Assembly (NCBI GenBank): GCA_001898645.1
Contig: MKUQ01000042.1
Location: 1 to 64,000, forward strand
Direction of reading: 5' to 3'
Source: Burkholderiales bacterium 70-64
GTDB taxonomy: Bacteria; Pseudomonadota; Gammaproteobacteria; Burkholderiales; Burkholderiaceae_E
DNA length: 64,000 bases
A model generated the notes under the pieces. That model ran no database searches. It saw nothing but the letters and a program-made list of their open reading frames with translations, and had not been told where the DNA came from. Of the stretch, positions 25,592 through 35,607 are shown piece after piece (position 1 is the stretch's first letter; each line of letters opens with the position of its first letter). The position numbers and the translations under genes were made by a program.

Positions 25592-26563
25592 ATGCGACCA
25601 GGGACCGAGGCCGCGGACTCGAGAATCGCGCTGATCAAGACCAGTTCGATGGGCGACGTGGTCCACGCGCTGCCGGTGGTCAGCGACATCGTGCGGGCAT
25701 GCCCGGGCGCGCGCATCGACTGGGTGGTGGAAGAGGCGTTCGCCGAGCTGCCCGGCCTGCACCCCGGCGTGGCCGAGGTGATCCCGGTGGCGGTGCGGCG
25801 CTGGCGCCGTGCGCCGCTGGCCGCGCGCACCCGGCACGAGATCGCGGCCGTGTCGGCACGCCTGCGCGCGGCGCGCTACGCGCGCGTGATCGACCTGCAG
25901 GGGCTGCTCAAGAGCGCCTGGCTGGCGCGGCGAACGGGGGTGCCGGTGGCGGGGTTCTCGCGGCGCTGCGCTCGCGAGCCCCTGGCGGCGCTCTTCTACC
26001 GCGACCGCTACGACGTGGACATGGGCGCGCACGCGATCGAGCGGCTGCGCTCTTTGGCGGGCCAGGCGCTGGGCTACGAGCCCGCCGGCCTGCCGTCGTT
26101 CGGGCTGCGCGTGCCCGCCGAGCCGCTCGAGGCGCTGCCCGCGGGGCCGTACGCGCTGCTGCTGCACGCGACCTCGCGTCCCGACAAGCAGTGGCCCGAG
26201 ACGGCCTGGCAGGGGCTCATCGAGCAGCTGCTGGCGCGCGGCCTGCGCGTGGCGCTGCCGTGGGGCAGCGCCGTCGAATGCGAGCGCGCGCGGCGCCTGG
26301 CCGATGCGCATGCCGGCGCGCTGGTGCTGCCGCGGCTCACCCTGCGCCAGTGCGCGGCGGCCATCGCGCGCGCGCGCGTGGTGGTCGGGGTGGATACCGG
26401 CCTCACCCATCTGGCGGCCGCGCTGGGCGCGCGAACGGTGGCGCTGTTCGCCGCCACCCCGGCCTGGCGCTTCGGGCCGTACTGGAGCGAGCAGGCGGTG
26501 AGCCTGGGCACCGACGGCAGGTGGCCCGAGGTCGACGACGTGATGCGGGCGATCGAGGAATGA
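25592..26563 (+). CDS. waaC: lipopolysaccharide heptosyltransferase I
   Basis: RIALIKTSSMGDVVHALPVVSDIVRACPGARIDWVVEEAFAELPGLHPGV; GVDTGLTHLAAALGARTVALF. Confidence 0.95.
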   Translation: MRPGTEAADSRIALIKTSSMGDVVHALPVVSDIVRACPGARIDWVVEEAFAELPGLHPGVAEVIPVAVRRWRRAPLAARTRHEIAAVSARLRAARYARVIDLQGLLKSAWLARRTGVPVAGFSRRCAREPLAALFYRDRYDVDMGAHAIERLRSLAGQALGYEPAGLPSFGLRVPAEPLEALPAGPYALLLHATSRPDKQWPETAWQGLIEQLLARGLRVALPWGSAVECERARRLADAHAGALVLPRLTLRQCAAAIARARVVVGVDTGLTHLAAALGARTVALFAATPAWRFGPYWSEQAVSLGTDGRWPEVDDVMRAIEE

Positions 26564-27915
26564 TCGCGCGCTGGCTCTATACGCTGGGCTGGATCCTGGC
26601 CACGCCGCTGGCGCTCGCCCACCTCCTGTGGCGATCGCGCCGCCAGCCCGAGTATCGCCGCCACCTCGGCGAGCGCTTCGGCGCGCACCCGCCGCGCGCC
26701 GACCTGCAGCCGCTGCTGTGGGTGCACGCCGTTTCGGTCGGCGAGACACGCGCGGCCCAGCCGCTGGTGGCGGCGCTGCTGGCGCGCTATCCCGGCCACG
26801 AGGTGCTGGTCACCCACATGACGCCCACCGGGCGGGCCGCAGGTGCCGCGCTGTTCGCTTCCGAGCGCGTGCGCCAGGCCTACCTGCCGTACGACTATCC
26901 GTTCGCGGTACGGCGGTTCCTGCGTGCGTGGCGCCCGTGCCTGGGCATCGTGATGGAGACCGAGCTGTGGCCGAACCTGGTGGAGGCGGCGCGTGCCGAG
27001 GGCGTGCCGCTGGCGCTGGTCAATGCGCGGCTCTCCGAGCGTTCGCTGCGCAAGGGGCAGCGCTGGTCGGCGCTGATCCGGCCGGCCCTCGCGACGCTGG
27101 ACCTGGTGCTGGCGCAGACCGAGGCCGATGCGCGGCGCCTGCGCCAGCTCGGGCGCGCCGACGTGCCGGTGCTGGGCAACCTGAAGTTCGACGTGATCGC
27201 GGCGCCCGCCCTCGAGGCGCTCGGTCATCGCTGGCGCGCGGGCTGGCTCGCCGGCCAGCGCAGCGACGGGCTGCCGCGCTTTTGCGTGCTCGCCGCCAGC
27301 ACGCGCGAGGGCGAGGAAGCGCTGCTGCTCGATGCGTGGGCGGCGCAGCTGCGTCCGCCCGCGCTCGCCAGCCGGTTCCCGCCGCTGCTGGCGATCGTGC
27401 CCCGGCATCCGCAGCGCTTCGACGAAGTGGCCGCGCTGATCGAGGCGCGCGGCTGGCGCCTGGCGCGCCGCAGCAGCCTCGCCGAAGGCCAGCGCTGCGA
27501 CGCGCAGGTGGTGCTCGGGGATTCGATGGGCGAGATGGCCGCCTGGTACGCGCTGGCCGATGCGGCCATCATCGGCGGCTCGCTGCTGCCCTACGGCGGG
27601 CAGAACCTGATCGAAGCCTGCGCCGCGGGCGTGCCGGTGATCGTCGGGCCGCACACCTTCAACTTCGAGCAGGCGGTCGAGCAGGCGATCGAGGCCGATT
27701 GCGCGATCCGCGTGCCCGATGCCGCGCGTGCGGTGGCCCAGGCGCTGGCGGTAGTGCTCGATGCGGAGCGCCGCCAGTCGATGAGCGACCAGGCGCTCGC
27801 CTTCACCGGCCGGCACCGCGGCGCCACGCAGCGCACGCTCGAAGCGCTGGCACCGCTGATCGAGGCGCGCCCGCTCGTGTGCGCCGGACGAGCGGTGCAG
27901 AAGATCAGCGCTTGA
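26560..27915 (+). CDS. waaA: 3-deoxy-D-manno-octulosonic acid (Kdo) transferase
   Basis: MIARWLYTLGWILATPLALAHLLW...LWVHAVSVGETRAAQPL...VMETELWPNLVEAAR...IIGGSLLPYGGQNLIEACAAGVPVIVGPHTFNF; ATGA overlap with waaC. Confidence 0.95.
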   Translation: MIARWLYTLGWILATPLALAHLLWRSRRQPEYRRHLGERFGAHPPRADLQPLLWVHAVSVGETRAAQPLVAALLARYPGHEVLVTHMTPTGRAAGAALFASERVRQAYLPYDYPFAVRRFLRAWRPCLGIVMETELWPNLVEAARAEGVPLALVNARLSERSLRKGQRWSALIRPALATLDLVLAQTEADARRLRQLGRADVPVLGNLKFDVIAAPALEALGHRWRAGWLAGQRSDGLPRFCVLAASTREGEEALLLDAWAAQLRPPALASRFPPLLAIVPRHPQRFDEVAALIEARGWRLARRSSLAEGQRCDAQVVLGDSMGEMAAWYALADAAIIGGSLLPYGGQNLIEACAAGVPVIVGPHTFNFEQAVEQAIEADCAIRVPDAARAVAQALAVVLDAERRQSMSDQALAFTGRHRGATQRTLEALAPLIEARPLVCAGRAVQKISA

Positions 27916-29404
27916 GCACCCGCCCGCCGCGCTGGCGCGGCATGTTCGGGGCGGGCGCGGGCGGATTGGCCTTGGCGCCGGAGGCGGGCGCAGCGCCGGG
28001 CGCAGCACCCTGCGGCGGGGTGGCGCCGGGTGCGCCCTGCGGTGCGGGAAGGGCCTGCGCCGTGGTGCCGGCACCGCTGTCGCCCGTGCTCGCGCGCGGC
28101 GGCACCAGCAGCGCATTGATGCGGGCGAGGTCGGTTTCGGAGAGGATCCCGGTGGTGGACTTGAGCGTCAGGCCGCTGAGCAGCGCGTCGTAGCGGGCGC
28201 GGGCGAGCTGGCTCTGGGTGGCGAACAGCTGCTGCTGCGCGTTGAGCACGTCGATGTTGATGCGCACCCCGACCTGGTAGCCGAGCACGTTCGAGTCGAG
28301 CGCCAGGCGGCTCGAGCGTTCGGCGGCCTCGAGGGCGCCCACCTGCGCCAGCCCGCTGTTCAGGCCCAGGTAGGCCTGGCGTGCGTTCTGTTCGGCCAGC
28401 CGGCGCGAGCTCTCGAGATCGGACAGCGAGCGATCGAGCAGCGCGGTGGCCTCGCGCACGCTGGCCTGGATGAGGCCGCCGGTGTACAGGGGCACGGACA
28501 GCTGCACGCCGATCGCCGCGCTGTCGGTGCGCACGCCGATCAGGTTGAACGCGGAGTTGCGTCCATGGCCGACGTTGCCGACCAGGTCGATGCTCGGATA
28601 GTAGGCGGCGCGCCGGCGCTCGATTTCGCGCTGCGCCACGTCGGCAGCCAGGCGCTGCTGCTGCACCAGCAGGTTGTTGTCGCGTGCGCTCTGCACCCAG
28701 TCGGATTCGCCCGCCGGCTGCGGTCCCTCCAGAGTGACGCCCGGACGCAGCTCGTTGACGTCGCCCACCGGCCTGGCGATGAGCTGCGCCAGCGCCGCGC
28801 GGCGCACCGCCAGGTCGTTCTGGGCGGCGATCTCCTGGGCCGAGGTCAGGTCGAAGCGCGCCTGCGCCTCCTGCTGGTCGGTGATGGTGGCCGTGCCGAC
28901 CTCGAAGTTGCGCTTGGCCGAGGCGAGCTGCTCGGAGATGGCGCGCTTCTGCGCCCGGATGGTCTCGAGGTTGTCCTGCGCGGCGAGCAGGTCGAAGTAG
29001 GCCTGCGATACGCGCAGGATCAGGTCCTGCTCGGCCTGCAGCAGCTGCGCCTCGCCGGCCGTGACCTGGAGCTTGCTCTGCTCGAGGACTTCGTTGTAGG
29101 GCTTGCGCAGCAGCGGGTAGCTGAGCTGGATACCGTAGCTCTGCGAGTTGAACTGGCGCGCCGGCGCGAGGTTGGTGTCGAAGTCCTGGCGCATCACCGC
29201 GGCGGTGGCGCTCACCTGCGGCAGCAGCGCTGCGCGCGCCTGGGGCACGCGCTCGCGGATCGCCTGCAGCTGCGAGCGGGCGCTGGCGAGCTGGGGGTCG
29301 CTGGCCAGTGCGTCGCGGTAGGCCTCGAGCAGGTCGAGGGCGAAGGCCGGCGCGCCTGCCGCGAGCGCCACCAGGGCGGCCAGTGTCTTCAGCCTCACGG
29401 TCAT
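27905..29404 (-). CDS. tolC: TolC family outer-membrane efflux protein
   Basis: MTVRLKTLAALVALAAGAPAFALDLLEAYRDALASDPQLASARSQL; VGTATITDQQEAQARFDLTSAQEIAAQNDLAVRRAAL; VGVRINIDVLNAQQQLFATQSQLARARYDAL. Confidence 0.95.
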   Translation of the reverse strand: MTVRLKTLAALVALAAGAPAFALDLLEAYRDALASDPQLASARSQLQAIRERVPQARAALLPQVSATAAVMRQDFDTNLAPARQFNSQSYGIQLSYPLLRKPYNEVLEQSKLQVTAGEAQLLQAEQDLILRVSQAYFDLLAAQDNLETIRAQKRAISEQLASAKRNFEVGTATITDQQEAQARFDLTSAQEIAAQNDLAVRRAALAQLIARPVGDVNELRPGVTLEGPQPAGESDWVQSARDNNLLVQQQRLAADVAQREIERRRAAYYPSIDLVGNVGHGRNSAFNLIGVRTDSAAIGVQLSVPLYTGGLIQASVREATALLDRSLSDLESSRRLAEQNARQAYLGLNSGLAQVGALEAAERSSRLALDSNVLGYQVGVRINIDVLNAQQQLFATQSQLARARYDALLSGLTLKSTTGILSETDLARINALLVPPRASTGDSGAGTTAQALPAPQGAPGATPPQGAAPGAAPASGAKANPPAPAPNMPRQRGGRVLKR

Positions 29405-29468
29405 GCGGATACTCCGGGCGGGGTGTCGAGGGGTCCGGTGCATTCGGGTCGCTCGGGTCGATGAGTGG

Positions 29469-29783
29469 TCAGTAGGTGGGCAGTGCCGGGTCGACCTGGC
29501 GTGCCCAGGCGTCGATGCCGCCCTCGAGGTTGAACACCGCCTCGAAGCCGCGATGCTCGAGATAGAGCGCCACCTGCAGGCTGCGGCCGCCATGGTGGCA
29601 GATGCACACGATCGGGTGCGAGGCATCGAGCTCGGCCAGCCGCGCCGGCAGCTGGCGCATGGGCACGTGCAGGCTGCCGGGCAGGGCACACAGGCTCACC
29701 TCCCAGTCTTCGCGCACGTCGAGCAGCAGCGGCGAGGCCCGGGCGAGCCACGCCGAGAGCTCGAGCGGCTGGATCTGTCGCAT
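29469..29783 (-). CDS. rhodanese-like domain protein
   Basis: LLDVREDWEVSLCALPGSLHVPM; IVCICHHGGRSLQVALYLEHRGFEAVFNLEGGIDAWA. Confidence 0.92.
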   Translation of the reverse strand: MRQIQPLELSAWLARASPLLLDVREDWEVSLCALPGSLHVPMRQLPARLAELDASHPIVCICHHGGRSLQVALYLEHRGFEAVFNLEGGIDAWARQVDPALPTY

Positions 29784-29803
29784 CGGGCGGTGCGGTCCGG
29801 CGG

Positions 29804-30469
29804 TCAGAAGCTGAACCTCTCCTTCTGCGGGAAGTCGGTCAGCGGGGCGGTGACGGTGTCGAACAGGTTCTCGGCGGAGAATTCGCGTTCGCCGAGCCGC
29901 GTGATGAGCTGCGCAGTCATCACCGGAAGCTCGCCCACGATCGCCACCAGCCGCCCTCCCGGCTCGAGCCGCTCGAGCAGCGATTCGGGCACGAACGGCA
30001 CCGATCCGGAGAGCACGATGGCGTCGAAGCTCGCCCCCGGTGCGGCGCGCAGTCCGTGGCGCAGCTCGACGGTGACATTGGGCACGCCGGCGCGCTTGAG
30101 GTTGGCGGTGGCGAAGCGCACCAGCTCCTCGCGGATGTCGCAGGTGATCACGCGCCGCGCGAAGTGCGCCAGCAGCGTCGCCATGTAGCCAGAGCCCGCG
30201 CCGATCTCGAGCACGGTCTCGTGCCGCTTGGGCGCCACCGCCTGCAGCATGCGCGCCTCGACCTTGGGCGCCAGCATGACTTCGCCGGTCGCGATGCCCT
30301 CGACGGTGAGCGGGATCTCCATGTCGGTGAAGGCGAGCGCGCGATACGCCGGCGGCACGAAATCCTCGCGTCGCAGGGCATACAGCAGGTCGAGCACATC
30401 CTGGTCGAGCACATCCCACGGGCGGATCTGCTGTTCGATCATGTTGAAGCGGGCACGTTCGATGTCCAT
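29804..30469 (-). CDS. pcm: protein-L-isoaspartate O-methyltransferase
   Basis: MDIERARFNMIEQQIRPWDVLDQ; VLEIGAGSGYMATLLAHFARRVITCDI; LEPGGRLVAIVGE. Confidence 0.93.
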   Translation of the reverse strand: MDIERARFNMIEQQIRPWDVLDQDVLDLLYALRREDFVPPAYRALAFTDMEIPLTVEGIATGEVMLAPKVEARMLQAVAPKRHETVLEIGAGSGYMATLLAHFARRVITCDIREELVRFATANLKRAGVPNVTVELRHGLRAAPGASFDAIVLSGSVPFVPESLLERLEPGGRLVAIVGELPVMTAQLITRLGEREFSAENLFDTVTAPLTDFPQKERFSF

Positions 30470-30491
30470 CGCACTTTCCGGAAAAGAGGCC

Positions 30492-33400
30492 TCAGGCCTG
30501 TGATTTTAACAATCGGGGCTTGCGCAGACGGGCCCCCAGGTCGTCCAGCACGGTGTAGAGCACCGGCACCACCAGCAGCGTGAGCAGGGTGGAGGCCAGC
30601 ACGCCGCCGATCACCGCATGCGCCAGCGGGGCGCGCTGCTCGGCGCCCTCGCCGGTGCCGACGGCCAGCGGCAGCATGCCGAACACCATCGCCAGGGTGG
30701 TCATGAGGATGGGGCGCAGGCGGATCTCGGCGGCCTGCAGCAGCGCCTGGGTGCGCGCCATGCCGTGCGCGCGCGCCTGGTTGGCGAAGTCGACCAGCAG
30801 GATGGCGTTCTTGGTGACCAGGCCCATCAGCATGATGAAGCCGATCATCGAGAACATGTTGAGCGACGATCGCCACGCCAGCAGGGCGAGCACCACGCCG
30901 ATCAGCGACAGCGGCAGCGAGGCCATGATCGCCATCGGCTGCAGGAAGCTGCCGAACTGCGAGGCGAGGATCATGTAGATGAAGAGCACCGCGAGCACCA
31001 GCGCCTGCAGCGCGTAGCCGAAGCTCTCGGTCATGTCGCGGTTGGATCCGCCGGTGACCATGCGGTAGCCCGGCGGCAGGGCGATCGCGTCGAGCCGCTT
31101 CTGCAGCAGCGCGCCCGCGGTGCCGGCAGCGATGCCCTCGACGTTGGCCGAGATCAGGATCTCGCGCGCCAGCGACTTGCGGTTGATCTGGGTCGGGCCG
31201 ACGCCCTGGCGGAAGTCGGCGATCTGGCGCAATGCCACCATGCGTGGACGCCCGTCGGCGTCGGTGCGCGCCGATACCAGGGCCAGCCGCTCCAGGTCGG
31301 CCACCGAGCTGCGGCTGGCGCGCGGCAGGCGCACGCGCACGTCGTAGTTCTCGTCGTCGGGCCCGCGCCAGGTGGTGGCGGCGTCGCCCGCCAGCAGCGG
31401 GCGCAGCACGGCGCTGACCTGCGCCACGCCGACGCCGAGGTCGGAGGCGAGCGCGCGGTCGATCACCGCCGAGACGGTCGGCTTGGCCGGTTTCGAGCTG
31501 GTGTCGACCTCGACGATGCCGGCGTGCCCCACCCCGGCATTGACCGCCGCGATGGCCTTCGTGACCTCGGCGGCGAGCCGGTCCAGCACGTCGTTGTCCT
31601 GGCCCTGGATGCTGATCTGGATCGGTTTGCCCGAGCTGACCGCATTGAGGTTGCCCAGGTCGGTGAGGGTGACGCCGGCGATCTGCGACAGCCGCTCGCG
31701 CACCGGCTTGCGCATCTGCTGCACCGACATCGGCCTGTGCTCGCGATCGACCAGCAGGGCGAACACCATGGCGTAGTTGCGCCCCAGCGCAATGCCGGTG
31801 TTGACCGTGCCGTAGGTCATCGAGACACCGTCGAACTCGCGCAGCGCCGCCTCGACCTGGCGCACCTTGTCCTCGGTGAACTGCAGCGACGAGCCGACCG
31901 GGGTGTAGAACTGCAGGTAGATCTCGTTGTTGTCGGCCTCGGGCACGAACTCGGTGCCGACCAGCCGCATCAGCGGGAATGCCGCCGCAAAGAGCAGCGC
32001 CGCGGCCGCGAGCGTGAGGACGCGCCGGCGCAGGCCCCAGCGCAGGAGAGCCACGTAGCCGCCCTCGAGGCGCAGCATCATCGCCTGGAAGCGGCGCAGC
32101 ACCCAGGCCAGCGCGCCGCGCCGGCGCGGCCCGTGCGCGTCGGGGTCGTGCCATACCGAGGAGAGCATCGGGTCGAGCGTGAAGGCGATCAGCATCGACA
32201 GCAGCACGGCGAACGCGACGGTGATGCCGAACTGCTTGAAGAAGCGCCCGATGATGCCGCCCATGAAGCCGATCGGCAGGAACACCGCGACGATCGTGAA
32301 GGTGGTCGCGGCCACCGCCAGGCCGATCTCGCGCGTGCCGTCGAACGCGGCATCGCGGTGGTGCTTGCCCATCGCCTGGTGGCGCACGATGTTCTCGCGC
32401 ACCACGATCGCGTCGTCGATCAGCAGGCCGACGCAGATCGACAGCGCGAGCAGCGTCACCAGATTGATCGAGAAGCCCATCGCGAACATGACCAGGAAGG
32501 TGCCGATCAGCGAGATCGGCAGGGTGAGCCCGGTGATGACGGTGGAGCGCCACGACGACAGGAACAGGAACACGATCACCACGGTCAGGATCGCGCCCTC
32601 GACGATGTTGCGCTGGACGCTGGCGACCGAGTTGCGGATCGCGGTCGAGGCGTCGCGCACCACCGACACCTGCACGTCGGGAGGCAGCTCGGTGCGCAGC
32701 CCGGCCACCACCCGGCGCACCTGGTCGACCACCGCGATGGTGTTCTCGCCCTGCGCGCGCACCACGTCGAGCGCGATGGCGCGCTCGCCGTCGACCAGGG
32801 CGCTGGTCTCGGGCTCCTCCTCGCCGTCGATCACGTCGGCCACCTGGGCGAGGTAGATCGGCTGGCCGCCGCGGCGCGCGACGATGATGCGCCCGAAGTC
32901 GGCCACGTGGGCCAGCCGCGCGCGGATCTGCACCACCTGCTCGCGGTCGCGCGAGACCAGGGTGCCGGCCGGCAGCTCCTGGTTCTCGTTGCGCAGCGCC
33001 TGCACGACCTGGTCGACGCCGACCTCGAGCGCCTCCATGGCCGACGGCTTGAGGTCGATCTGCACCTCGCGGCGCACGCCGCCGACCAGCGTCACGCGGC
33101 CGACGCCGCGCACGTTCTCGAGGCGGCGCTTGATCACCTGGTCGGCCAGCGTGGTGAGCTCGCGCGCGTCGCGCACGTCGGAGCGGATCGCCAGCGAGGC
33201 CACCGGCATGTCGTCGGGGTTGAAGCGCGTGACCAGCGACTCCTTGACGTCCTCGCGCATCAGCGGGCGCACCAGGGCGATCTTCTCGCGCACGTCCTGC
33301 GTGGCCTGGGCCGGATCGACGGTGAGGTCGAAGCGGATGACGACCACCGAGCTGCCTTCGTAGGAGCGCGAGGCGAGCTCGTAGACGCCGCTGATGGTGT

Positions 33401-33614
33401 TGACCTGCTCCTCGATGCGCCGGGTGATGTCGGACTCGACCACCTCGGGCGAGGCGCCCGGCCACGAGGTGGTGACCACCACCACCGGGAACTCGATGTT
33501 GGGGAACTGCTCGATGGACAGGCGGTGGTACGAGAAGATGCCTAGCACCAGGAACGCCGCCATCATCATCGTCGCGAAGACGGGATGATTGATCGAGACG
33601 CGGGTGAACCACAT
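30492..33614 (-). CDS. RND efflux permease (AcrB/MexB/HAE1-like)
   Basis: 1040 aa; FTRVSINHPVFATMMMAAFLVLGIFSYHRLSIEQFPNIEFPVVVVTTSWPGASPEVVE; LMGLVTKNAILLVDFANQARAHGMARTQALLQAAEIRLRPILMTTLAMVFGMLPLA. Confidence 0.97.
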   Translation of the reverse strand: MWFTRVSINHPVFATMMMAAFLVLGIFSYHRLSIEQFPNIEFPVVVVTTSWPGASPEVVESDITRRIEEQVNTISGVYELASRSYEGSSVVVIRFDLTVDPAQATQDVREKIALVRPLMREDVKESLVTRFNPDDMPVASLAIRSDVRDARELTTLADQVIKRRLENVRGVGRVTLVGGVRREVQIDLKPSAMEALEVGVDQVVQALRNENQELPAGTLVSRDREQVVQIRARLAHVADFGRIIVARRGGQPIYLAQVADVIDGEEEPETSALVDGERAIALDVVRAQGENTIAVVDQVRRVVAGLRTELPPDVQVSVVRDASTAIRNSVASVQRNIVEGAILTVVIVFLFLSSWRSTVITGLTLPISLIGTFLVMFAMGFSINLVTLLALSICVGLLIDDAIVVRENIVRHQAMGKHHRDAAFDGTREIGLAVAATTFTIVAVFLPIGFMGGIIGRFFKQFGITVAFAVLLSMLIAFTLDPMLSSVWHDPDAHGPRRRGALAWVLRRFQAMMLRLEGGYVALLRWGLRRRVLTLAAAALLFAAAFPLMRLVGTEFVPEADNNEIYLQFYTPVGSSLQFTEDKVRQVEAALREFDGVSMTYGTVNTGIALGRNYAMVFALLVDREHRPMSVQQMRKPVRERLSQIAGVTLTDLGNLNAVSSGKPIQISIQGQDNDVLDRLAAEVTKAIAAVNAGVGHAGIVEVDTSSKPAKPTVSAVIDRALASDLGVGVAQVSAVLRPLLAGDAATTWRGPDDENYDVRVRLPRASRSSVADLERLALVSARTDADGRPRMVALRQIADFRQGVGPTQINRKSLAREILISANVEGIAAGTAGALLQKRLDAIALPPGYRMVTGGSNRDMTESFGYALQALVLAVLFIYMILASQFGSFLQPMAIMASLPLSLIGVVLALLAWRSSLNMFSMIGFIMLMGLVTKNAILLVDFANQARAHGMARTQALLQAAEIRLRPILMTTLAMVFGMLPLAVGTGEGAEQRAPLAHAVIGGVLASTLLTLLVVPVLYTVLDDLGARLRKPRLLKSQA

Positions 33615-33618
33615 CGCT

Positions 33619-34860
33619 TCAGCGGCTCCCGACGGTCGGGGCCGCGGCGCCCGACGCCACGGACACCATGCTGCCCGCGCGCAGCGCGCCGAGGTTGACG
33701 CCGACGATGCGATCGCCCGCCTTCAGCCCTTCGAGCACCTCGACCAGGCCGACCGCGCCGCCGGCGCCGCGGGCCGATTCGTCGCGCAGCGACAGGCGCA
33801 CGTCGCGCTCGCGCAGCCGATCGCCCTCGACGAGGTAGACGAACTGGCGTGCGCCGGTCTCGCGGATCGCCGCCACCGGCACCACCAGCACGCCGCTGCG
33901 CTGCTCGAGCGCCAGGCGGCCCTGGGCGAACATGCCGGCGCGGGCGCGCGTATCTTCGAAGTCGACCGCGATGTAGATCGGGATCGAACGGGTTCCGGCC
34001 TGCGTGCCGGGATTGATGCGCACGACGCGGCCGGTCTGCTCGCCGGCGATGCCTTCGATCGACAGCGCGATCGGCTGGCCGATGCGCACGGCGCCGATGT
34101 CGCTGGCCGGCACCGGGGCCTCGATCTCCATGCGGGAGAGGTCGACGAGGGATGCCACCGGGCCGTCGACGGCGACTTTCTCGCCGATCTGCACGAAGCG
34201 CTGCGCGACGATCCCGGCCATCGGCGCGAACAGGCGTGTGTCGGCCAACGCCTTGCGCGCCTGGCTCAGCTGCGCGCCGGCGGCGTCGCGCGCGGCCACC
34301 GCCACCTCGGTGGCCGAGAGCGCGTTGTCGAAGGCGTTCTGCGAGATGAAGTGCTTCTCGAGCAGCTGGCGGTTGTTCTCGAGCGTGCGCTGCGCCTGCA
34401 CCACCTGCGCCTCGGCAGAGCGGAACTGGGCTTCGCGCTCGCGCAGGCGCAGCGTGAAATCGGTGGGATCGAGCCGCACGATCAACTGGCCTTCGCGCAC
34501 CGCGGTGCCCTCGCGCACCGCCATCTCGAGGACTTCGCCGGCCACCTTCGCCTTGACCGTGGTCCGGTTCACCGGCGTGAGCGTGCCGGTGACCGGGATC
34601 GTGCGCGCGACGGTGCCGGTGCCGACGGTGTACAGGTCGCCGGGGGCGAACTCGATGGCACTCGCGGCGTCGGGTGAGCCGCGCGTACCGGGCGAAGTGC
34701 GCGCATCGGGAGAGTTGCGTGCACCGGCCGTGCCGGCGGCTTCGATGGGACCGGCCGCGCCGGCGCCCGGGGGTGCGACCGCCGCGGGCGGACGCAGCAG
34801 CAGGAACCCGCCGGCGAGGACGAGGACGAGCGCGCCGAGCGCGAGCAGCGCGCGCTTCAA
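33619..34860 (-). CDS. RND efflux periplasmic adaptor subunit (membrane fusion protein)
   Basis: LKRALLALGALVLVLAGGFLLLRPP; PVTGTLTPVNRTTVKAKVAGEVLEMAVREGTAVREGQLIVRLDPTDF. Probable TTG start at 34860. Confidence 0.92.
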   Translation of the reverse strand: MKRALLALGALVLVLAGGFLLLRPPAAVAPPGAGAAGPIEAAGTAGARNSPDARTSPGTRGSPDAASAIEFAPGDLYTVGTGTVARTIPVTGTLTPVNRTTVKAKVAGEVLEMAVREGTAVREGQLIVRLDPTDFTLRLREREAQFRSAEAQVVQAQRTLENNRQLLEKHFISQNAFDNALSATEVAVAARDAAGAQLSQARKALADTRLFAPMAGIVAQRFVQIGEKVAVDGPVASLVDLSRMEIEAPVPASDIGAVRIGQPIALSIEGIAGEQTGRVVRINPGTQAGTRSIPIYIAVDFEDTRARAGMFAQGRLALEQRSGVLVVPVAAIRETGARQFVYLVEGDRLRERDVRLSLRDESARGAGGAVGLVEVLEGLKAGDRIVGVNLGALRAGSMVSVASGAAAPTVGSR

Positions 34861-35534
34861 GATGTCCGCCCCTGGCCGCGGGCGGGCTCGAGGGCGCCCA
34901 GCACGTAGTCGAGATGGGCCTCGAGGAAGCGTTCGATCGGCACGTCGAACCCCGGCGGACAGCATGGCAGGATGGAGTGCTCCCAGATGGCGCGCAGGAC
35001 CATCGGCGAGATCCAGAGCTGGATGCTCGCCTCGACGTCGATCGGGCGGAATTCGCCCTGCTTCACTCCGCGGTGCACGATGGAGGCCAGCAGCATGGCG
35101 CAGGGCAGCACCGCCTCCTGCTGGAAGAAGCGCGCCAGCTCCGGGAAGTTGCCCGATTCCCCCACCACCAGCTTCGCGATGCCGGCCAGCGGCGTGGCGC
35201 CGAAGCGCGTCCACCACTGCCGGAAGAATTCGCGCAGCAGCGTGGCGCTGGGTGCGCTCGACTGGGCCACGTCGTGCTGGAATGCTTCAATCAGCGGCAC
35301 GATGCTCTGGCGCACGACCGCCTTGAACAGGTCTTCCTTGCTGGCGTAGTAAAGGTAGAGCGTGCCCTTGCTCACGCCGGCGCGCGCGGCCACCGCGTCG
35401 AGGCGCGTGGCCGCGAACCCCTTGTCGACGAAGAGCTCGAGCGCCGCATCGAGCAGCTCGCCCGGGCGCGCATCCTTGCGGCGCTCCCATCGCGGCGCGC
35501 GCGCGGAGCTCGGTGCGGGAGCGGTGGTTGGCAT
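34857..35534 (-). CDS. TetR/AcrR family transcriptional regulator
   Basis: LLDAALELFVDKGFAATRLDAVAARAGVSKGTLYLYYASKEDLFKAVV; upstream of and translationally coupled to the RND genes. Confidence 0.95.
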   Translation of the reverse strand: MPTTAPAPSSARAPRWERRKDARPGELLDAALELFVDKGFAATRLDAVAARAGVSKGTLYLYYASKEDLFKAVVRQSIVPLIEAFQHDVAQSSAPSATLLREFFRQWWTRFGATPLAGIAKLVVGESGNFPELARFFQQEAVLPCAMLLASIVHRGVKQGEFRPIDVEASIQLWISPMVLRAIWEHSILPCCPPGFDVPIERFLEAHLDYVLGALEPARGQGRTS

Positions 35535-35585
35535 GGGGAGGCTGTCGGGGCGGCGTTGGCCCGAAGTATCAGTGGCCCGGGGACG

Positions 35586-35607
35586 TTAATGACTGTTTGG
35601 TCATTAA
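35586..35607. promoter_or_regulatory. perfect inverted repeat TTAATGAC-N6-GTCATTAA, putative TetR operator
   Basis: TTAATGACTGTTTGGTCATTAA, 52 bp upstream of the tetR start. Confidence 0.75.

Noticed and set aside
26074-28116. 680-aa minus-strand ORF opposite waaC/waaA
   Set aside because: Shadow ORF; waaC and waaA are strongly supported on the plus strand.
30618-33545. 975-aa plus-strand ORF antisense to the RND permease gene
   Set aside because: His/Arg/Asp/Gln-rich low-information product; a shadow ORF caused by high GC in the strongly supported permease on the other strand.
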